DNA from: Pedobacter gandavensis
GTDB lineage: Bacteria > Bacteroidota > Bacteroidia > Sphingobacteriales > Sphingobacteriaceae
Direction: 5' to 3'
DNA length: 64,000 nt
Assembly (NCBI RefSeq): GCF_014172405.1
Contig: NZ_WNXC01000001.1
Coordinates: 1,674,001 to 1,738,000 of the forward strand
How positions within the stretch are numbered: the first letter of the stretch is position 1; the number at the start of each line of letters is the position of its first letter. Shown in pieces: positions 26,253 to 34,995 of the stretch. Below the pieces are notes generated by a model. That model saw only the letters and a list, made by a program, of their open reading frames with translations, was not told the origin of the DNA and searched no databases. The translations under genes and the position numbers were made by a program.

Positions 26253-26828
26253 ATGAATAAAATTTGGTTTACTTCTGATCACCATTTCGGACATAACGGA
26301 ATCATCGAATATGCCGGAAGGCCATTTAAAAGTGTAGAGGAAATGGATGAAATCATGATCCAGAAATGGAATGAAAAGGTAAATGATAAAGATGCGGTTT
26401 ATTACCTCGGAGATTTTGCTCTTAATCGCCCCGAACGACTAAAAGAAATCCTTAAACGCTTAAACGGAAGTACCTACCTCATCACGGGCAATCATGAAGT
26501 GACTGCACTCGCCTGCAAAAAGAGATTTGAATGGGTTAAGGATTATTATGAGCTGAAAATTAATGACGACACCGTAAAAGGTGGGAAACAAAAAATCATT
26601 CTGTTTCATTACGCCATCAGAAATTGGAATGGGAAAGGTAGAGGCAGTTTCCATTTGTATGGTCACTCCCACGGAACACTTGAAGAAGATATGAATTCAT
26701 TGTCCTTCGATATTGGGGTGGACAACCATGATTTTTATCCACTTGAATATAATGAAGTGAAGGCCATCATGTTAAAAAAGGAATCGGCATTAAAGATCCT
26801 AAACCGGGATATTCCAACTGTTATGTAA
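26253..26828 (+). CDS. small calcineurin-like metallophosphoesterase
   Basis: A 191-residue cytoplasmic phosphoesterase with FTSDHHFGHNGI at the N-terminus (metal ligands Asp9 and His11), YYLGDFAL, LITGNHE and a C-terminal LYGHSHG. This short form is common in bacteria and phages and acts on nucleotides or phosphodiesters. The dimetal site is complete. It is followed by a repeat-element hairpin (26866-26940) that probably terminates its transcript. Confidence 0.9.
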   Translation: MNKIWFTSDHHFGHNGIIEYAGRPFKSVEEMDEIMIQKWNEKVNDKDAVYYLGDFALNRPERLKEILKRLNGSTYLITGNHEVTALACKKRFEWVKDYYELKINDDTVKGGKQKIILFHYAIRNWNGKGRGSFHLYGHSHGTLEEDMNSLSFDIGVDNHDFYPLEYNEVKAIMLKKESALKILNRDIPTVM

Positions 26829-26865
26829 ACAAAGAAAAAGGAATAGCCATACAATATAAAACAAC

Positions 26866-26940
26866 ATTGAGCGTCTATATATATGAGAGCGTTAATTTAG
26901 ATAAAGGGAAATAGTCTTAGGATGATTTCCCTTTTCTTTT
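26866..26940. repeat. intergenic repeat B, copy 1, with terminator hairpin
   Basis: About 75 bp match 51428-51501: a GAGCGTC block, GAGAGCGTTAATTTAG, then a hairpin of AAAGGGAAAT (26903-26912) with ATTTCCCTTT (26925-26934) and a T-rich tail. It sits between convergent genes and can terminate both. Two copies in one window suggest a genome-wide repeat family. Confidence 0.8.
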
Positions 26941-26957
26941 TTACCTGGAGATTGCTG

Positions 26958-27371
26958 TTATCCCTGGTGCTCTGGTGCGCCATTAGGATCCATCCATACA
27001 AACTCCCAATGATGACCATCCAGGTCTTCAAAGCTATGTTGGTACATAAAGCCGTAGTCGCTGGCCGGATTAGGTATGGTAGCACCTGCTGCTTGTGCTT
27101 TGTCTACCATTTCGTTAACAGCATCTTTACTATCCGCAGATAAGCAGATAGAGCACTCTACCGCCTTGTGTGCATCTACAATTTCCTTTTTAGTAAAAGT
27201 CTGAAAAAACGGCTTTGTCAGCAGCATTACATAAATGGTATCACTGATGATCATGCAAGTTGCTTTCTCATCGGTAAATTTCGGGTTAAAAGTATAACCA
27301 AGTTTGCTAAAAAAATCTACAGATCTGTTGAGGTCATTAACCGCTAGGTTCACAAAAATTTGAGTTGCCAT
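26958..27371 (-). CDS. VOC (glyoxalase/bleomycin resistance-type) family protein
   Basis: A 137-residue protein from the start MATQIFVNLAV, which follows an AGGAAA sequence; an upstream in-frame start at 27437 would add 22 residues of no family value. It has two beta-alpha-beta-beta-beta modules: VNLAVNDLNRSVDFFSKLGY at the N-terminus and HSFEDLDGHHWEFVWMDP at the end. It resembles the YaeR/lactoylglutathione lyase-like group often annotated extradiol dioxygenase. Only some metal-ligand positions are evident, so enzymatic class is not assigned. Confidence 0.88.
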   Translation of the reverse strand: MATQIFVNLAVNDLNRSVDFFSKLGYTFNPKFTDEKATCMIISDTIYVMLLTKPFFQTFTKKEIVDAHKAVECSICLSADSKDAVNEMVDKAQAAGATIPNPASDYGFMYQHSFEDLDGHHWEFVWMDPNGAPEHQG

Positions 27372-27520
27372 AAGTGTTTCCTGATTTAGTATACTCAAAT
27401 TTACGCTAAAGCTATGTAAGTGAAAATGTGCAATCACGACAAATTAAGGGGTTATTTACGCCTTACCTGTAAAAAAAGACATGCCGGACATGGTTGGTGG
27501 AAAATTACCCGTATAAAGAC

Positions 27521-28627
27521 TTAAATTCTGTTCCTCCATGCCAGTAGTTTTTCAACAATAGCCTCAGTGCTTTTGTCGAATTGGTATGGCACTTCTTTCG
27601 GTTGATCTTGGTAAAGTTTAATGTAACTGCTGATAAAATCAAGTGGATCCTGAACGACCATTTCTGCAAGCACCTCTTTTCCCAGAAGGCGATCAAGTTT
27701 TCTGGCCATCTCTGCACCAACGGAGTAAGCAGCCTCCTCGTAAACCGGACTGAAGCCAATATTATAGACCGCTGCATACCGAGCATTGGAGTCGGTATAC
27801 ATTTTATATAGCATCATTTCGATCAATTTAAAATTCACCAATAACCTTTCCTCGTTTTTTCGTTGATTTTCTTGCTGTATCTTCGAATATCTACCTGGAT
27901 TCTTAATCAGACCAAAATCCCCTAAACTTTCTGCAGTCCCCTCCGACCAAAGATTATAGATCAAAAAATAAGTCGCCTTCGTGTTATAGGTAGGTTTATC
28001 TGCCAACATCTTCTTTCTCGAATTTTGGCCAGCCTGCTGAACAGCATGATAAAGCTCATGCACCATAATTGTTTTAAGACCTTCAAAATCGCTCCCGAAA
28101 TTCTGTAAGGCAACACAAAAAGCCCCCTCATCACCACTAACGAATCCTGTAGCAGTCCCGCCTAGCAGAAGATAGGCCCGAAGCTCTTGTGGAGGGAGAA
28201 TAGCCGGAGTATAAGCACTGATTCGTTCTAGTATTTCGACAGTAAATGAATCCTTATTTAGCTTTAAGCCTGCAATCAACTTTTTTGTATGCTGAAGCTC
28301 CATACTCACTTTCCCCCATTGGTAGGGATCATCTCCATTAACTTTACCCGTCGTAATCATTTCTTTAAGGGTCTTTTTAAAAACTTGCTCAGTACCACCA
28401 GTCGAGTTGCTGGTTTTTTGGATCAAGAGTTTATTCCCATAGAGCGATGCAAACCTGGACAACTCTTCATCGCTCACACTTTTCAAGCCGACTAATCTGA
28501 TCAATTCCTCTGCAGCCGAATAATCCATTGTTATTTTGTGTCTGGAATAGCTGTAGATTGGTGACGCTGAACTAAAATACGATAGTGTAATCAGCATAAC
28601 TGTTAAGAACGCGAATCTGTTTATCAT
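27521..28627 (-). CDS. exported HExxH zinc-peptidase-like protein (DUF5700-like)
   Basis: A 368-residue protein starting with ATG at 28627; the longer frame begins with TTG. The signal peptide runs to about residue 22. The zinc-binding HELYH (His190, Glu191, His194) lies in IMVHELYHAVQQAG, and a downstream WSEGTAESLGDFG can supply the third ligand Glu. This is the gluzincin-like arrangement of Bacteroidota proteins grouped as putative zinc-dependent peptidases. Substrate is unknown. It is a single gene, without an operon. Confidence 0.75.
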   Translation of the reverse strand: MINRFAFLTVMLITLSYFSSASPIYSYSRHKITMDYSAAEELIRLVGLKSVSDEELSRFASLYGNKLLIQKTSNSTGGTEQVFKKTLKEMITTGKVNGDDPYQWGKVSMELQHTKKLIAGLKLNKDSFTVEILERISAYTPAILPPQELRAYLLLGGTATGFVSGDEGAFCVALQNFGSDFEGLKTIMVHELYHAVQQAGQNSRKKMLADKPTYNTKATYFLIYNLWSEGTAESLGDFGLIKNPGRYSKIQQENQRKNEERLLVNFKLIEMMLYKMYTDSNARYAAVYNIGFSPVYEEAAYSVGAEMARKLDRLLGKEVLAEMVVQDPLDFISSYIKLYQDQPKEVPYQFDKSTEAIVEKLLAWRNRI

Positions 28628-28820
28628 GGGATTCAAAGGATTTTGATTTACAAGAACCTGAAGTTAGTTAATTTACTAGATAAAAGATGTTTAAAATACA
28701 TATGATGATTACAATCTAATTTCAGAATAGGATAAAAATCCTGTTTTTAAATTATAAATTCACGCACAGCATTAGGACAAAGCTTAGCGGAAATTGGCCA
28801 TCACCATTAACTGATATTTT

Positions 28821-29579
28821 ATGAGCATAAAAGAACAATACACCCTATACGAACAAATATCGCTTACCTACCTTCATGAGCAGAATTACGCGGCTTCAGT
28901 ACATTTCTTTTTATTTTGTGTTAAACTTCAGCCAGAACATTCAAACGCCTGGTATGGTTTGGGAGATGCCATTTGCGAATTGGCCAATGAACAAAAATCC
29001 GGTGAAATTTACGATCTCGGAGTTTCTTTTATCAAGAAGAGCCTGTCTATCGACCCAAATAATGAATATCCCCGTTCCATTTTGGCAATGATGACTCAAT
29101 CTACTGATGTTGGACCACAAAGAATTCAAGGTATTCCGACATTCAACGAAAAAAACATCAGCGAAATCAAGGAACGGTTTACCTTAAAGCAAGAAGCGTT
29201 AGCTGCTTCTTTTAAATCATGTTCAGATGACAATAGAATAAGACTAGCAATGTTTCTTTGTGATGTTTCAGATCATTTCAGCTTTAACTTATTAAACGAG
29301 GCCGTAATCAATGACAAAAATCTACATGTAAAGCTCGCAATCATGAAACGCTTATATGTATACTCTGCGCATCCACCCTTGAAAGAGACTTTTGAATACC
29401 TGGCTGAAGAAAACAGATGGCGTTCTTACAACCCCTATTTCTACCTGACACTAAAACAAATTAGTTATATTCTGCCACAGATCAACAAAACTGATTGGGC
29501 GACAAAAATATTAGAGGCCATAGATCCCTCGCAGATTCATCAAAGCAATGGTGGAAGTTTTGGTAGAAATGGCAGCTAA
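28821..29579 (+). CDS. TPR-containing protein
   Basis: A 252-residue cytoplasmic protein. The N-terminal 90 residues hold TPR-type helices (TYLHEQNYAASVHFFLFCVK, HSNAWYGLGDAI, GVSFIKKSLSIDPNN). The C-terminal 130 residues have helical HEAT-like character (FNLLNEAVINDKNLHVKLAI, LKETFEYLAEENRW). It is probably a protein-interaction module; no enzyme motif is visible. Its 3' end overlaps the convergent monooxygenase gene by 4 bp. Confidence 0.7.
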   Translation: MSIKEQYTLYEQISLTYLHEQNYAASVHFFLFCVKLQPEHSNAWYGLGDAICELANEQKSGEIYDLGVSFIKKSLSIDPNNEYPRSILAMMTQSTDVGPQRIQGIPTFNEKNISEIKERFTLKQEALAASFKSCSDDNRIRLAMFLCDVSDHFSFNLLNEAVINDKNLHVKLAIMKRLYVYSAHPPLKETFEYLAEENRWRSYNPYFYLTLKQISYILPQINKTDWATKILEAIDPSQIHQSNGGSFGRNGS

Positions 29580-30598
29580 GCATTTTGGATAAGGGGCATC
29601 ACTTTAGTGCCAATGAGTTCAATTGAGCTTAATAATTGCGCATGAGTTAGCCCGGCATTGTCCATCTGAAAGGTAAACCGATCGACACCCCCTAGTGCTT
29701 CACTATGACGCAAGAGTTTATCTGCTACTTGCTCAGGTCCGCCAACAACAAGCACGCCTTTTGGAGCGATCAAAGTATCGAACTGCGATTTGGTTACCGG
29801 TGGCCAGCCTCGTTCCCTGCCGAGTTTTGTCCAAAGTTCTGCATAACCGGGATAATAATCGGCAACAGCCTGCTCATTGGTTAATGCCACATATCCTGGT
29901 GAATGTAACCCTACCTTTAGCTGATCCGCAGCAAATCCGGCCCTATGCCCTGCCTCGCGGTACAGGTCGATCAATGGACGAAAACGATGTGTTTCACCAC
30001 CGATAACAGCAGCCATTAATGGTAATCCCAATGTACCTGCCCTTACAAAAGATTCCGGTGTACCGCCCACGCCTAGCCAAACTGGTAATTTTTCTTGTAA
30101 TGACCTTGGATAAACCGATTGATTATCCAGAGGGGCTCTAAACTTACCCGACCAGCTTACCAGCTCCTGATCACGTATTTTAAGTAACAAATCAAGCTTT
30201 TCTCTGAACAGGGCATCATAATCGTTCAGACTAAAGCCAAACAATGGATAAGCTTCTACCGACGAGCCGCGACCAACCACCAACTCAGCACGCCCTTTTG
30301 AAATCAAATCAAGCGTGGCAAAGCTCTGGTAGGTTCTTACCGGATCCGCTGCACTCAACACGGTAACTGCGCTGGTTAAGCGTATACGTTTAGTGCGACT
30401 AGCTGCAGCCCCCAGAATCACAGCAGTAGCAGAATCTAAATATCCCTTCTTATGATGCTCACCAATGCCAAAAACATCCAGTCCTGCCTCATCAGCAAAA
30501 GCGATCCTATCTAACAATTGTTCCATCGCATCCACGCTACTAAGGCTGTTGCTCCCGTACATCGCAGAAGCAAAACTGTCTATTCCAATTTCCATCAT
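29576..30598 (-). CDS. LLM-class flavin-dependent oxidoreductase
   Basis: A 340-residue luciferase-like monooxygenase barrel. Family signatures are FGIGEHHKKGY, LTSAVTVLSAADPVRTYQ, RAELVVGRGS and VWLGVGGTPESF. Members use FMNH2 (sometimes F420) to oxidise small molecules. No flavin reductase is encoded nearby and the substrate is unknown. The start carries two adjacent ATG codons (30598 and 30595). Confidence 0.9.
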   Translation of the reverse strand: MMEIGIDSFASAMYGSNSLSSVDAMEQLLDRIAFADEAGLDVFGIGEHHKKGYLDSATAVILGAAASRTKRIRLTSAVTVLSAADPVRTYQSFATLDLISKGRAELVVGRGSSVEAYPLFGFSLNDYDALFREKLDLLLKIRDQELVSWSGKFRAPLDNQSVYPRSLQEKLPVWLGVGGTPESFVRAGTLGLPLMAAVIGGETHRFRPLIDLYREAGHRAGFAADQLKVGLHSPGYVALTNEQAVADYYPGYAELWTKLGRERGWPPVTKSQFDTLIAPKGVLVVGGPEQVADKLLRHSEALGGVDRFTFQMDNAGLTHAQLLSSIELIGTKVMPLIQNA

Positions 30599-30700
30599 GT
30601 TTTACTTATTAAACAGTACTGTTATCAATCATTTGTAACAAAAAAAAGATGATATTGTTTATGTCCTATATAAGCCGGTTATCAGCTCAAAACTTTATTT

Positions 30701-31291
30701 ATGAACGCGTTAATTATTACCGATGTGCAATATGATTTTTTACCAGGTGGCGCTTTAGCCGTCAACCATGGTGATGAAATCGTTCAAACAATTAACCAAC
30801 TACAATCAAAATATGATCTGGTAATAGCCACTCAAGATTGGCATCCAAGAGGTCATAAAAGTTTCTTTACTTCCCACCCAAATAAAAAGCCATTTGAAGA
30901 AATATGGTTAAACGGATTAAATCAGGTACTATGGCCTGAGCATTGCATACAGGGAACAAAAGGAGCAGAATTGGTTTCAGAACTTTCAACGAATGCTATT
31001 GAGGCTATTTTTAGAAAAGGGATGGACAAAGAAATTGATAGTTACAGCGGTTTTTTTGATAATGGCAGAAAAAAGTCTACAGGAATGTCCGATTATCTTA
31101 AAGGAAGAGGCGTTACAGAGGTAGCTGTTTGTGGACTGGCTACCGATTATTGTGTGTATTACACCGCCAATGATGCTTTAGACTTAGGCTTTAAATCAAG
31201 TATTATAGAACGAGCATCTAAGCCTATTGATCCGGAAAGATATGAACGTGTTAAGAAAGACTTTCAATTGAGAGGCGGGTCTATTCTATAG
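30701..31291 (+). CDS. pncA: nicotinamidase
   Basis: A 196-residue isochorismatase-fold amidase with the full nicotinamidase site: Asp8 in ITDVQ, metal ligands in TQDWHPRGHKSF (Asp47, His49), Lys110 in RKGMDKEIDSYS, and catalytic Cys151 in GLATDYCVYYTA. It hydrolyses nicotinamide to nicotinate in NAD salvage. The length is typical. It is preceded by a 100-bp divergent intergenic region and stands alone. Confidence 0.93.
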   Translation: MNALIITDVQYDFLPGGALAVNHGDEIVQTINQLQSKYDLVIATQDWHPRGHKSFFTSHPNKKPFEEIWLNGLNQVLWPEHCIQGTKGAELVSELSTNAIEAIFRKGMDKEIDSYSGFFDNGRKKSTGMSDYLKGRGVTEVAVCGLATDYCVYYTANDALDLGFKSSIIERASKPIDPERYERVKKDFQLRGGSIL

Positions 31292-31411
31292 AAATGAACT
31301 ACCTGTTCTTGATTTTGCGTATCTTTAAACAAGGTATATTACTGATAAACAAGCAAGAGACCGAATTTAGAAAAATTTTTTAGACAAATTTTAAAATGAG
31401 GGTTAGTTGAG

Positions 31412-32005
31412 ATGAGAAAAATTATTGTTTTATCATTTATTACATTAGACGGCGTCATGCAGGCACCTGGTGGACCTGAGGAAGATCCATCAAACGACTT
31501 CAAATATGGCGGCTGGACTGCAACTTATGCTGATGAGACTTCGGGAAAAGTCATGCAAAAACAGATGCAACCTGCAGACCTGCTTTTGGGCAGAAAAACA
31601 TTTGAGATTTTTGCTTCTTACTGGCCTGAGCATGCTGAGCATTGGCCAGGTATCAATGAGGTCAAAAAATACGTGTTGTCCAACACCATGAATGAATCTG
31701 ATTGGGAAAATTCTGTGTTCCTTTCCAGCCTGTCGGCTATCGAAAACCTAAAAAATTCTGATGGCCCTGACCTCAAAATTTGGGGCAGTAGCAAACTCGT
31801 CCAGCTATTACTTAAGCATGATTTGGTAGATGAATTCTGGCTCAATATTCATCCTGTTCTTCTTGGTAAAGGGAAGAAGTTGTTTGACAGTGAATCGATT
31901 CCTGCAGCATTTGAATTAGTAGAGAGCTTTGTTACCCCAACTGGTGTAATTATGGCCAATTATAAGCGGGCGGGAGAAGTGAAGACAGGGACTGTTGGTG
32001 CTTAA
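31412..32005 (+). CDS. RibD C-terminal/dihydrofolate reductase-like protein
   Basis: A 197-residue protein with the RibD_C fold opening MRKIIVLSFITLDGVMQAPGGPEED, a middle LLLGRKTFEIFASYWP, and KIWGSSKLVQLLLKHDLVDEFWLNIHPVLLGKGKKLF. These YwjB-like proteins bind NADPH, but their physiological substrate is undefined. It stands alone after pncA in the same direction with a 120-bp gap. Confidence 0.9.
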   Translation: MRKIIVLSFITLDGVMQAPGGPEEDPSNDFKYGGWTATYADETSGKVMQKQMQPADLLLGRKTFEIFASYWPEHAEHWPGINEVKKYVLSNTMNESDWENSVFLSSLSAIENLKNSDGPDLKIWGSSKLVQLLLKHDLVDEFWLNIHPVLLGKGKKLFDSESIPAAFELVESFVTPTGVIMANYKRAGEVKTGTVGA

Positions 32006-32030
32006 AAAAATGGTCTAATCTGTATGATTA

Positions 32031-32228
32031 TCACCTTTGTTCCCGAGTAGCCAGCACTCGCCTGGCAGCCTCAACTGCAGCTTTATCGTATGTTTTCCTA
32101 TTTACAATCTTTTCATTTAATTGCTGATCACTATGATGTTTAAATGTCGATTTATATTGTGAGATTTTATTTTCATAATTTTCAGTGACAACAATGCGTC
32201 TTTTGGAAAATTCAGTTCCATATTTCAC
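32031..32228 (-). CDS. small hypothetical protein
   Basis: A 65-residue basic protein. The C-terminal half (HSDQQLNEKIVNRKTYDKAA, VEAARRVLATRE) follows a recurring bacterial pattern in which a short helix with DEEL is followed by a y-x-xEAveAAkxiLxxR helix. This makes a real gene plausible. It has no signal peptide or membrane segment and no known partner. Confidence 0.45.
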   Translation of the reverse strand: MKYGTEFSKRRIVVTENYENKISQYKSTFKHHSDQQLNEKIVNRKTYDKAAVEAARRVLATREQR

Positions 32229-32373
32229 ACATGGGAAAATTATAAAACAGGTATGGGTTATGATAAAAAGATGGGTTCAAGACTCCATAAACTAAATATA
32301 TAGTTGTATCTTGTTTTCGAAAAAGGAGACAGAGGAGATTGGGGACACATACCAAATTGTAAACAGATCATTC

Positions 32374-33594
32374 ATGAAAAAGACGTTACTATACTTCGTT
32401 TTATTATTCCCATTATATACTTTTTCACAGCAGGTCACAGATCCGTTTAAAATAGGTGGTAAATTGATAGAAGCCGGAAACTATCTGGGCGCACGGGACA
32501 CTGTGCTAAAAATTAAAAATGCTTATTATTTAGCGCATCAGCTCCAGGAAAATGTTGCTCCACCTACCCTGGAAGATCAAGCGCTGGCATTCTTTGGATC
32601 ATTAGTTGGAGATACTTATACCCTAAACTGGAAAAGAAGCAAACTGCGGGCAATGAAAGGTGAAGGAGTTAATTTCAGTCCGGCTATTGACTATATTATC
32701 AAGGCTTCTAAAGATCAGCAAGTCGTGATGATCAATGAAGATCACAACACACCTAAGCATAGATTACTGAGTTACAATTTATTGGAAGATTTTTACGCTT
32801 TAGGTTATAGATACTTAGCCGTAGAGGCTCTGGAGAATGATTCCTCCTGTATCAATTTAGGATATCCTCAAATCAAATCTGGTTTTTATACACAAGAACC
32901 GAATATGGGCAATTTGTTAAAAAAAGCATTAAAGCTTGGCTTTAAACTTGTTCCATACGAAAGTACTGATGAAACTGAGTATGATGGCAAAAGTGAATCC
33001 TATCTGGATAATATTAGGGAAGTTAATCAGGCAAAGAACTTGTATCATATTTTAGAAAAAGATCCTCAGGCAAAGATCCTGGTGCATGCTGGTCATGGCC
33101 ATATTTGGGAAAAAGGAGGAGATATCATTTTTATGGCTGAATATTTCAGAATTCTTTCGGGTATCAATCCACTAACCATTAATCAGTCGATCAATAGTAT
33201 GGATGAGTTTAAAGAAAAATTAGACTCAGCTATAAATATCCCATATGTGGTTTTAGATAAAAACAACAAACCCAAGATATCCGCAGGTGATGAAATAGGT
33301 TCCTATGATCTACTTGTGGCCTGGCCATCCCCTCAAGAAGCATATGGAAGGAAAGATTATACCCTATCAAAAAAGGGAACGCATTTACATTTGATAACGG
33401 TTAACAAAAAAGACATTGATAACCTGGTACAGGTTGTTTCCTTGGACCCAAAGAATGACATCCCAGTAGATCAGTTTGTAGTAACTAAAAATACTTTAAA
33501 ATATGGTTTAGCTTTAGAAAAAGGGCAATACTACCTCCAAATAGTTGATAAGAATGGTCATGTCAGCCGAAAAGAAAAAATCAATATCTTATAA
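32374..33594 (+). CDS. exported protein with ChaN/Tiki-like fold signature
   Basis: A 406-residue protein from ATG at 32374, where a signal peptide begins (MKKTLLYFVLLFPLYTFSQ); an upstream TTG at 32311 would bury the signal. The core reads VVMINEDHNTPKHRLL, GYRYLAVEAL, KLGFKLVPYES and ILVHAGHGHIWEKGG, the spacing of the ChaN/EreA-like and TraB/Tiki superfamily in which paired Glu and His residues form the site. I infer a secreted hydrolase- or ligand-binding role, function unknown. A small hairpin (GCCTCT-ATA-AGAGGC, 33604-33618) follows the gene. Confidence 0.6.
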   Translation: MKKTLLYFVLLFPLYTFSQQVTDPFKIGGKLIEAGNYLGARDTVLKIKNAYYLAHQLQENVAPPTLEDQALAFFGSLVGDTYTLNWKRSKLRAMKGEGVNFSPAIDYIIKASKDQQVVMINEDHNTPKHRLLSYNLLEDFYALGYRYLAVEALENDSSCINLGYPQIKSGFYTQEPNMGNLLKKALKLGFKLVPYESTDETEYDGKSESYLDNIREVNQAKNLYHILEKDPQAKILVHAGHGHIWEKGGDIIFMAEYFRILSGINPLTINQSINSMDEFKEKLDSAINIPYVVLDKNNKPKISAGDEIGSYDLLVAWPSPQEAYGRKDYTLSKKGTHLHLITVNKKDIDNLVQVVSLDPKNDIPVDQFVVTKNTLKYGLALEKGQYYLQIVDKNGHVSRKEKINIL

Positions 33595-33660
33595 TTTTAC
33601 CAAGCCTCTATAAGAGGCACATATTTTGTTTTAAATTGTAATAATACGTATCTTTATAAG

Positions 33661-33897
33661 ATGACTACAATGACTATACAAGTTCCAGATGCCCTTGAAA
33701 AAGAGCATGATGAAACAATACGCCTTATTGCAGCCAAGTTGTATGAAGCAGGTAAGCTTACCTTAAGACAGGCCGCTGAAATGTGTGGGATGAAAAAATG
33801 GGATTTTGCTGAAATCCTGATCAAATACGACGTACACTACCTAGACCAGAGTGCATCTGAAGATCTTGAGACATTCAGGCATGCTCATGCAGGATAA
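33661..33897 (+). CDS. UPF0175-family antitoxin
   Basis: A 78-residue protein with the UPF0175 pattern: an N-terminal strand segment, IAAKLYEAGKLTLRQAAEMCGM (helix-turn-helix) and KWDFAEILIKYDVHYLD. Such proteins are the antitoxin partners of DUF3368 PIN-like toxins and probably bind their own promoter. It overlaps the toxin gene by 11 to 17 bp depending on the toxin start. Confidence 0.88.
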   Translation: MTTMTIQVPDALEKEHDETIRLIAAKLYEAGKLTLRQAAEMCGMKKWDFAEILIKYDVHYLDQSASEDLETFRHAHAG

Positions 33898-34345
33898 AAT
33901 TGTCATTACCGATGCCAGCTGTTTTATAACGCTGGATAAAATAGACGGTATGCATTTGCTCCACTCCTTGTACAAACAAGTAATTACCACCCCTGAGATC
34001 GCTGCTGAATATGGGAAAAGATTACCTAGTTGGGTTGATGTCATAGCAGTACGAAATCGTGACTTATTATATAATTTTGCTGAAATTGTGGATATTGGTG
34101 AGGCGAGTGCGATGGCTCTTGCAGCAGAAATCCATGCCGACCTTCTAATCATTGATGATGCAGGAGGCAGAAGATTTGCTAAGAAACTTGAACTAAACAT
34201 TATAGGAACCATAGGTGTAATACTCAACGCCAAGCTTAATGGTATTATTCCTTCAGTTAAACCCTACATTATCAAGATACAGCAAACCAACTTCAGAATT
34301 TCTGAGTGGTTGACTACTCAGATTATCAAAGACGCCGGAGAATAA
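33881..34345 (+). CDS. DUF3368 PIN-like toxin
   Basis: A protein of about 154 residues when started at MLMQDKIVITDASC (33881); ATG at 33887 is equally possible. PIN-like acidic residues are visible: Asp in VITDASC, Glu in DIGEASAMALA and Asp-Asp in LLIIDDAGGRRFAK. The closing GTIGVILNAKLNGIIPSVKP and FRISEWL are diagnostic of DUF3368. It is predicted to be a ribonuclease held in check by the UPF0175 protein encoded just upstream. Confidence 0.88.
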   Translation: MLMQDKIVITDASCFITLDKIDGMHLLHSLYKQVITTPEIAAEYGKRLPSWVDVIAVRNRDLLYNFAEIVDIGEASAMALAAEIHADLLIIDDAGGRRFAKKLELNIIGTIGVILNAKLNGIIPSVKPYIIKIQQTNFRISEWLTTQIIKDAGE

Positions 34346-34416
34346 TACTACTTCCAGACATCTAAAGTGACAGTGGACTACACCACTTTCATATCAAAAT
34401 TCACTTCAAGAAACAT

Positions 34417-34944
34417 TTAATCCTTAAATTCTACCCAACTTTTATGAAAAAAGATAGGTGTTAATATGACCTTATCCTTTATTAAATTTGCCTCCACAAA
34501 ATCGCCAGTACGTTTAACAAATTTTATTTGGGTATCCTCCATTGCCCCGGAATAGTAATAGGAGCCATAATCGCAGTGATAAGGATTCCCTTCTACATCT
34601 TTTGTAAAAACAGATACCAGTAACAGTTTTCTTGAATTTGTATCTGGTGCTTGATAACCAAAAATCCTATAATCTGCTCTAATATTTTCGAACATATTCA
34701 AGGAGCTATCACTCCTGTAGACAATCGCTTTTTGAATCATCTCATCATTAATCTGATCCGGAGCTTCCGCTTCAGGTTTTTCCTTTTTAGTTGGACCAGA
34801 TTGAACGGTATCTTTTTGCCCCGATTCAACATGGCCCTTAGCCTTTGAGGCCAATGTATCTGCTGTTGTGTTAGTCTGCTTTTTTCTGGCATCACCACAA
34901 GCAAAAATTAGTAATAAGCAAAAAAATAAAAGCAGCTTGTTCAT
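34417..34944 (-). CDS. lipoprotein of unknown function
   Basis: A 175-residue protein with a lipobox (LIFACG, Cys16). It is followed by a Lys/Thr/Glu-rich flexible linker (residues about 20-65) and a C-terminal globular part of about 105 residues with NPYHCDYGSYYYSGAM. No family is recognised. It lies 51 bp downstream (in transcription order) of the ABC transporter genes on the same strand, so it may be co-expressed with the exporter. Confidence 0.7.
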   Translation of the reverse strand: MNKLLLFFCLLLIFACGDARKKQTNTTADTLASKAKGHVESGQKDTVQSGPTKKEKPEAEAPDQINDEMIQKAIVYRSDSSLNMFENIRADYRIFGYQAPDTNSRKLLLVSVFTKDVEGNPYHCDYGSYYYSGAMEDTQIKFVKRTGDFVEANLIKDKVILTPIFFHKSWVEFKD

Positions 34945-34995
34945 ATAAATTTAGATTTCTTATGATTCGTATTTTCAGAAATGAAACAGCCAGGC

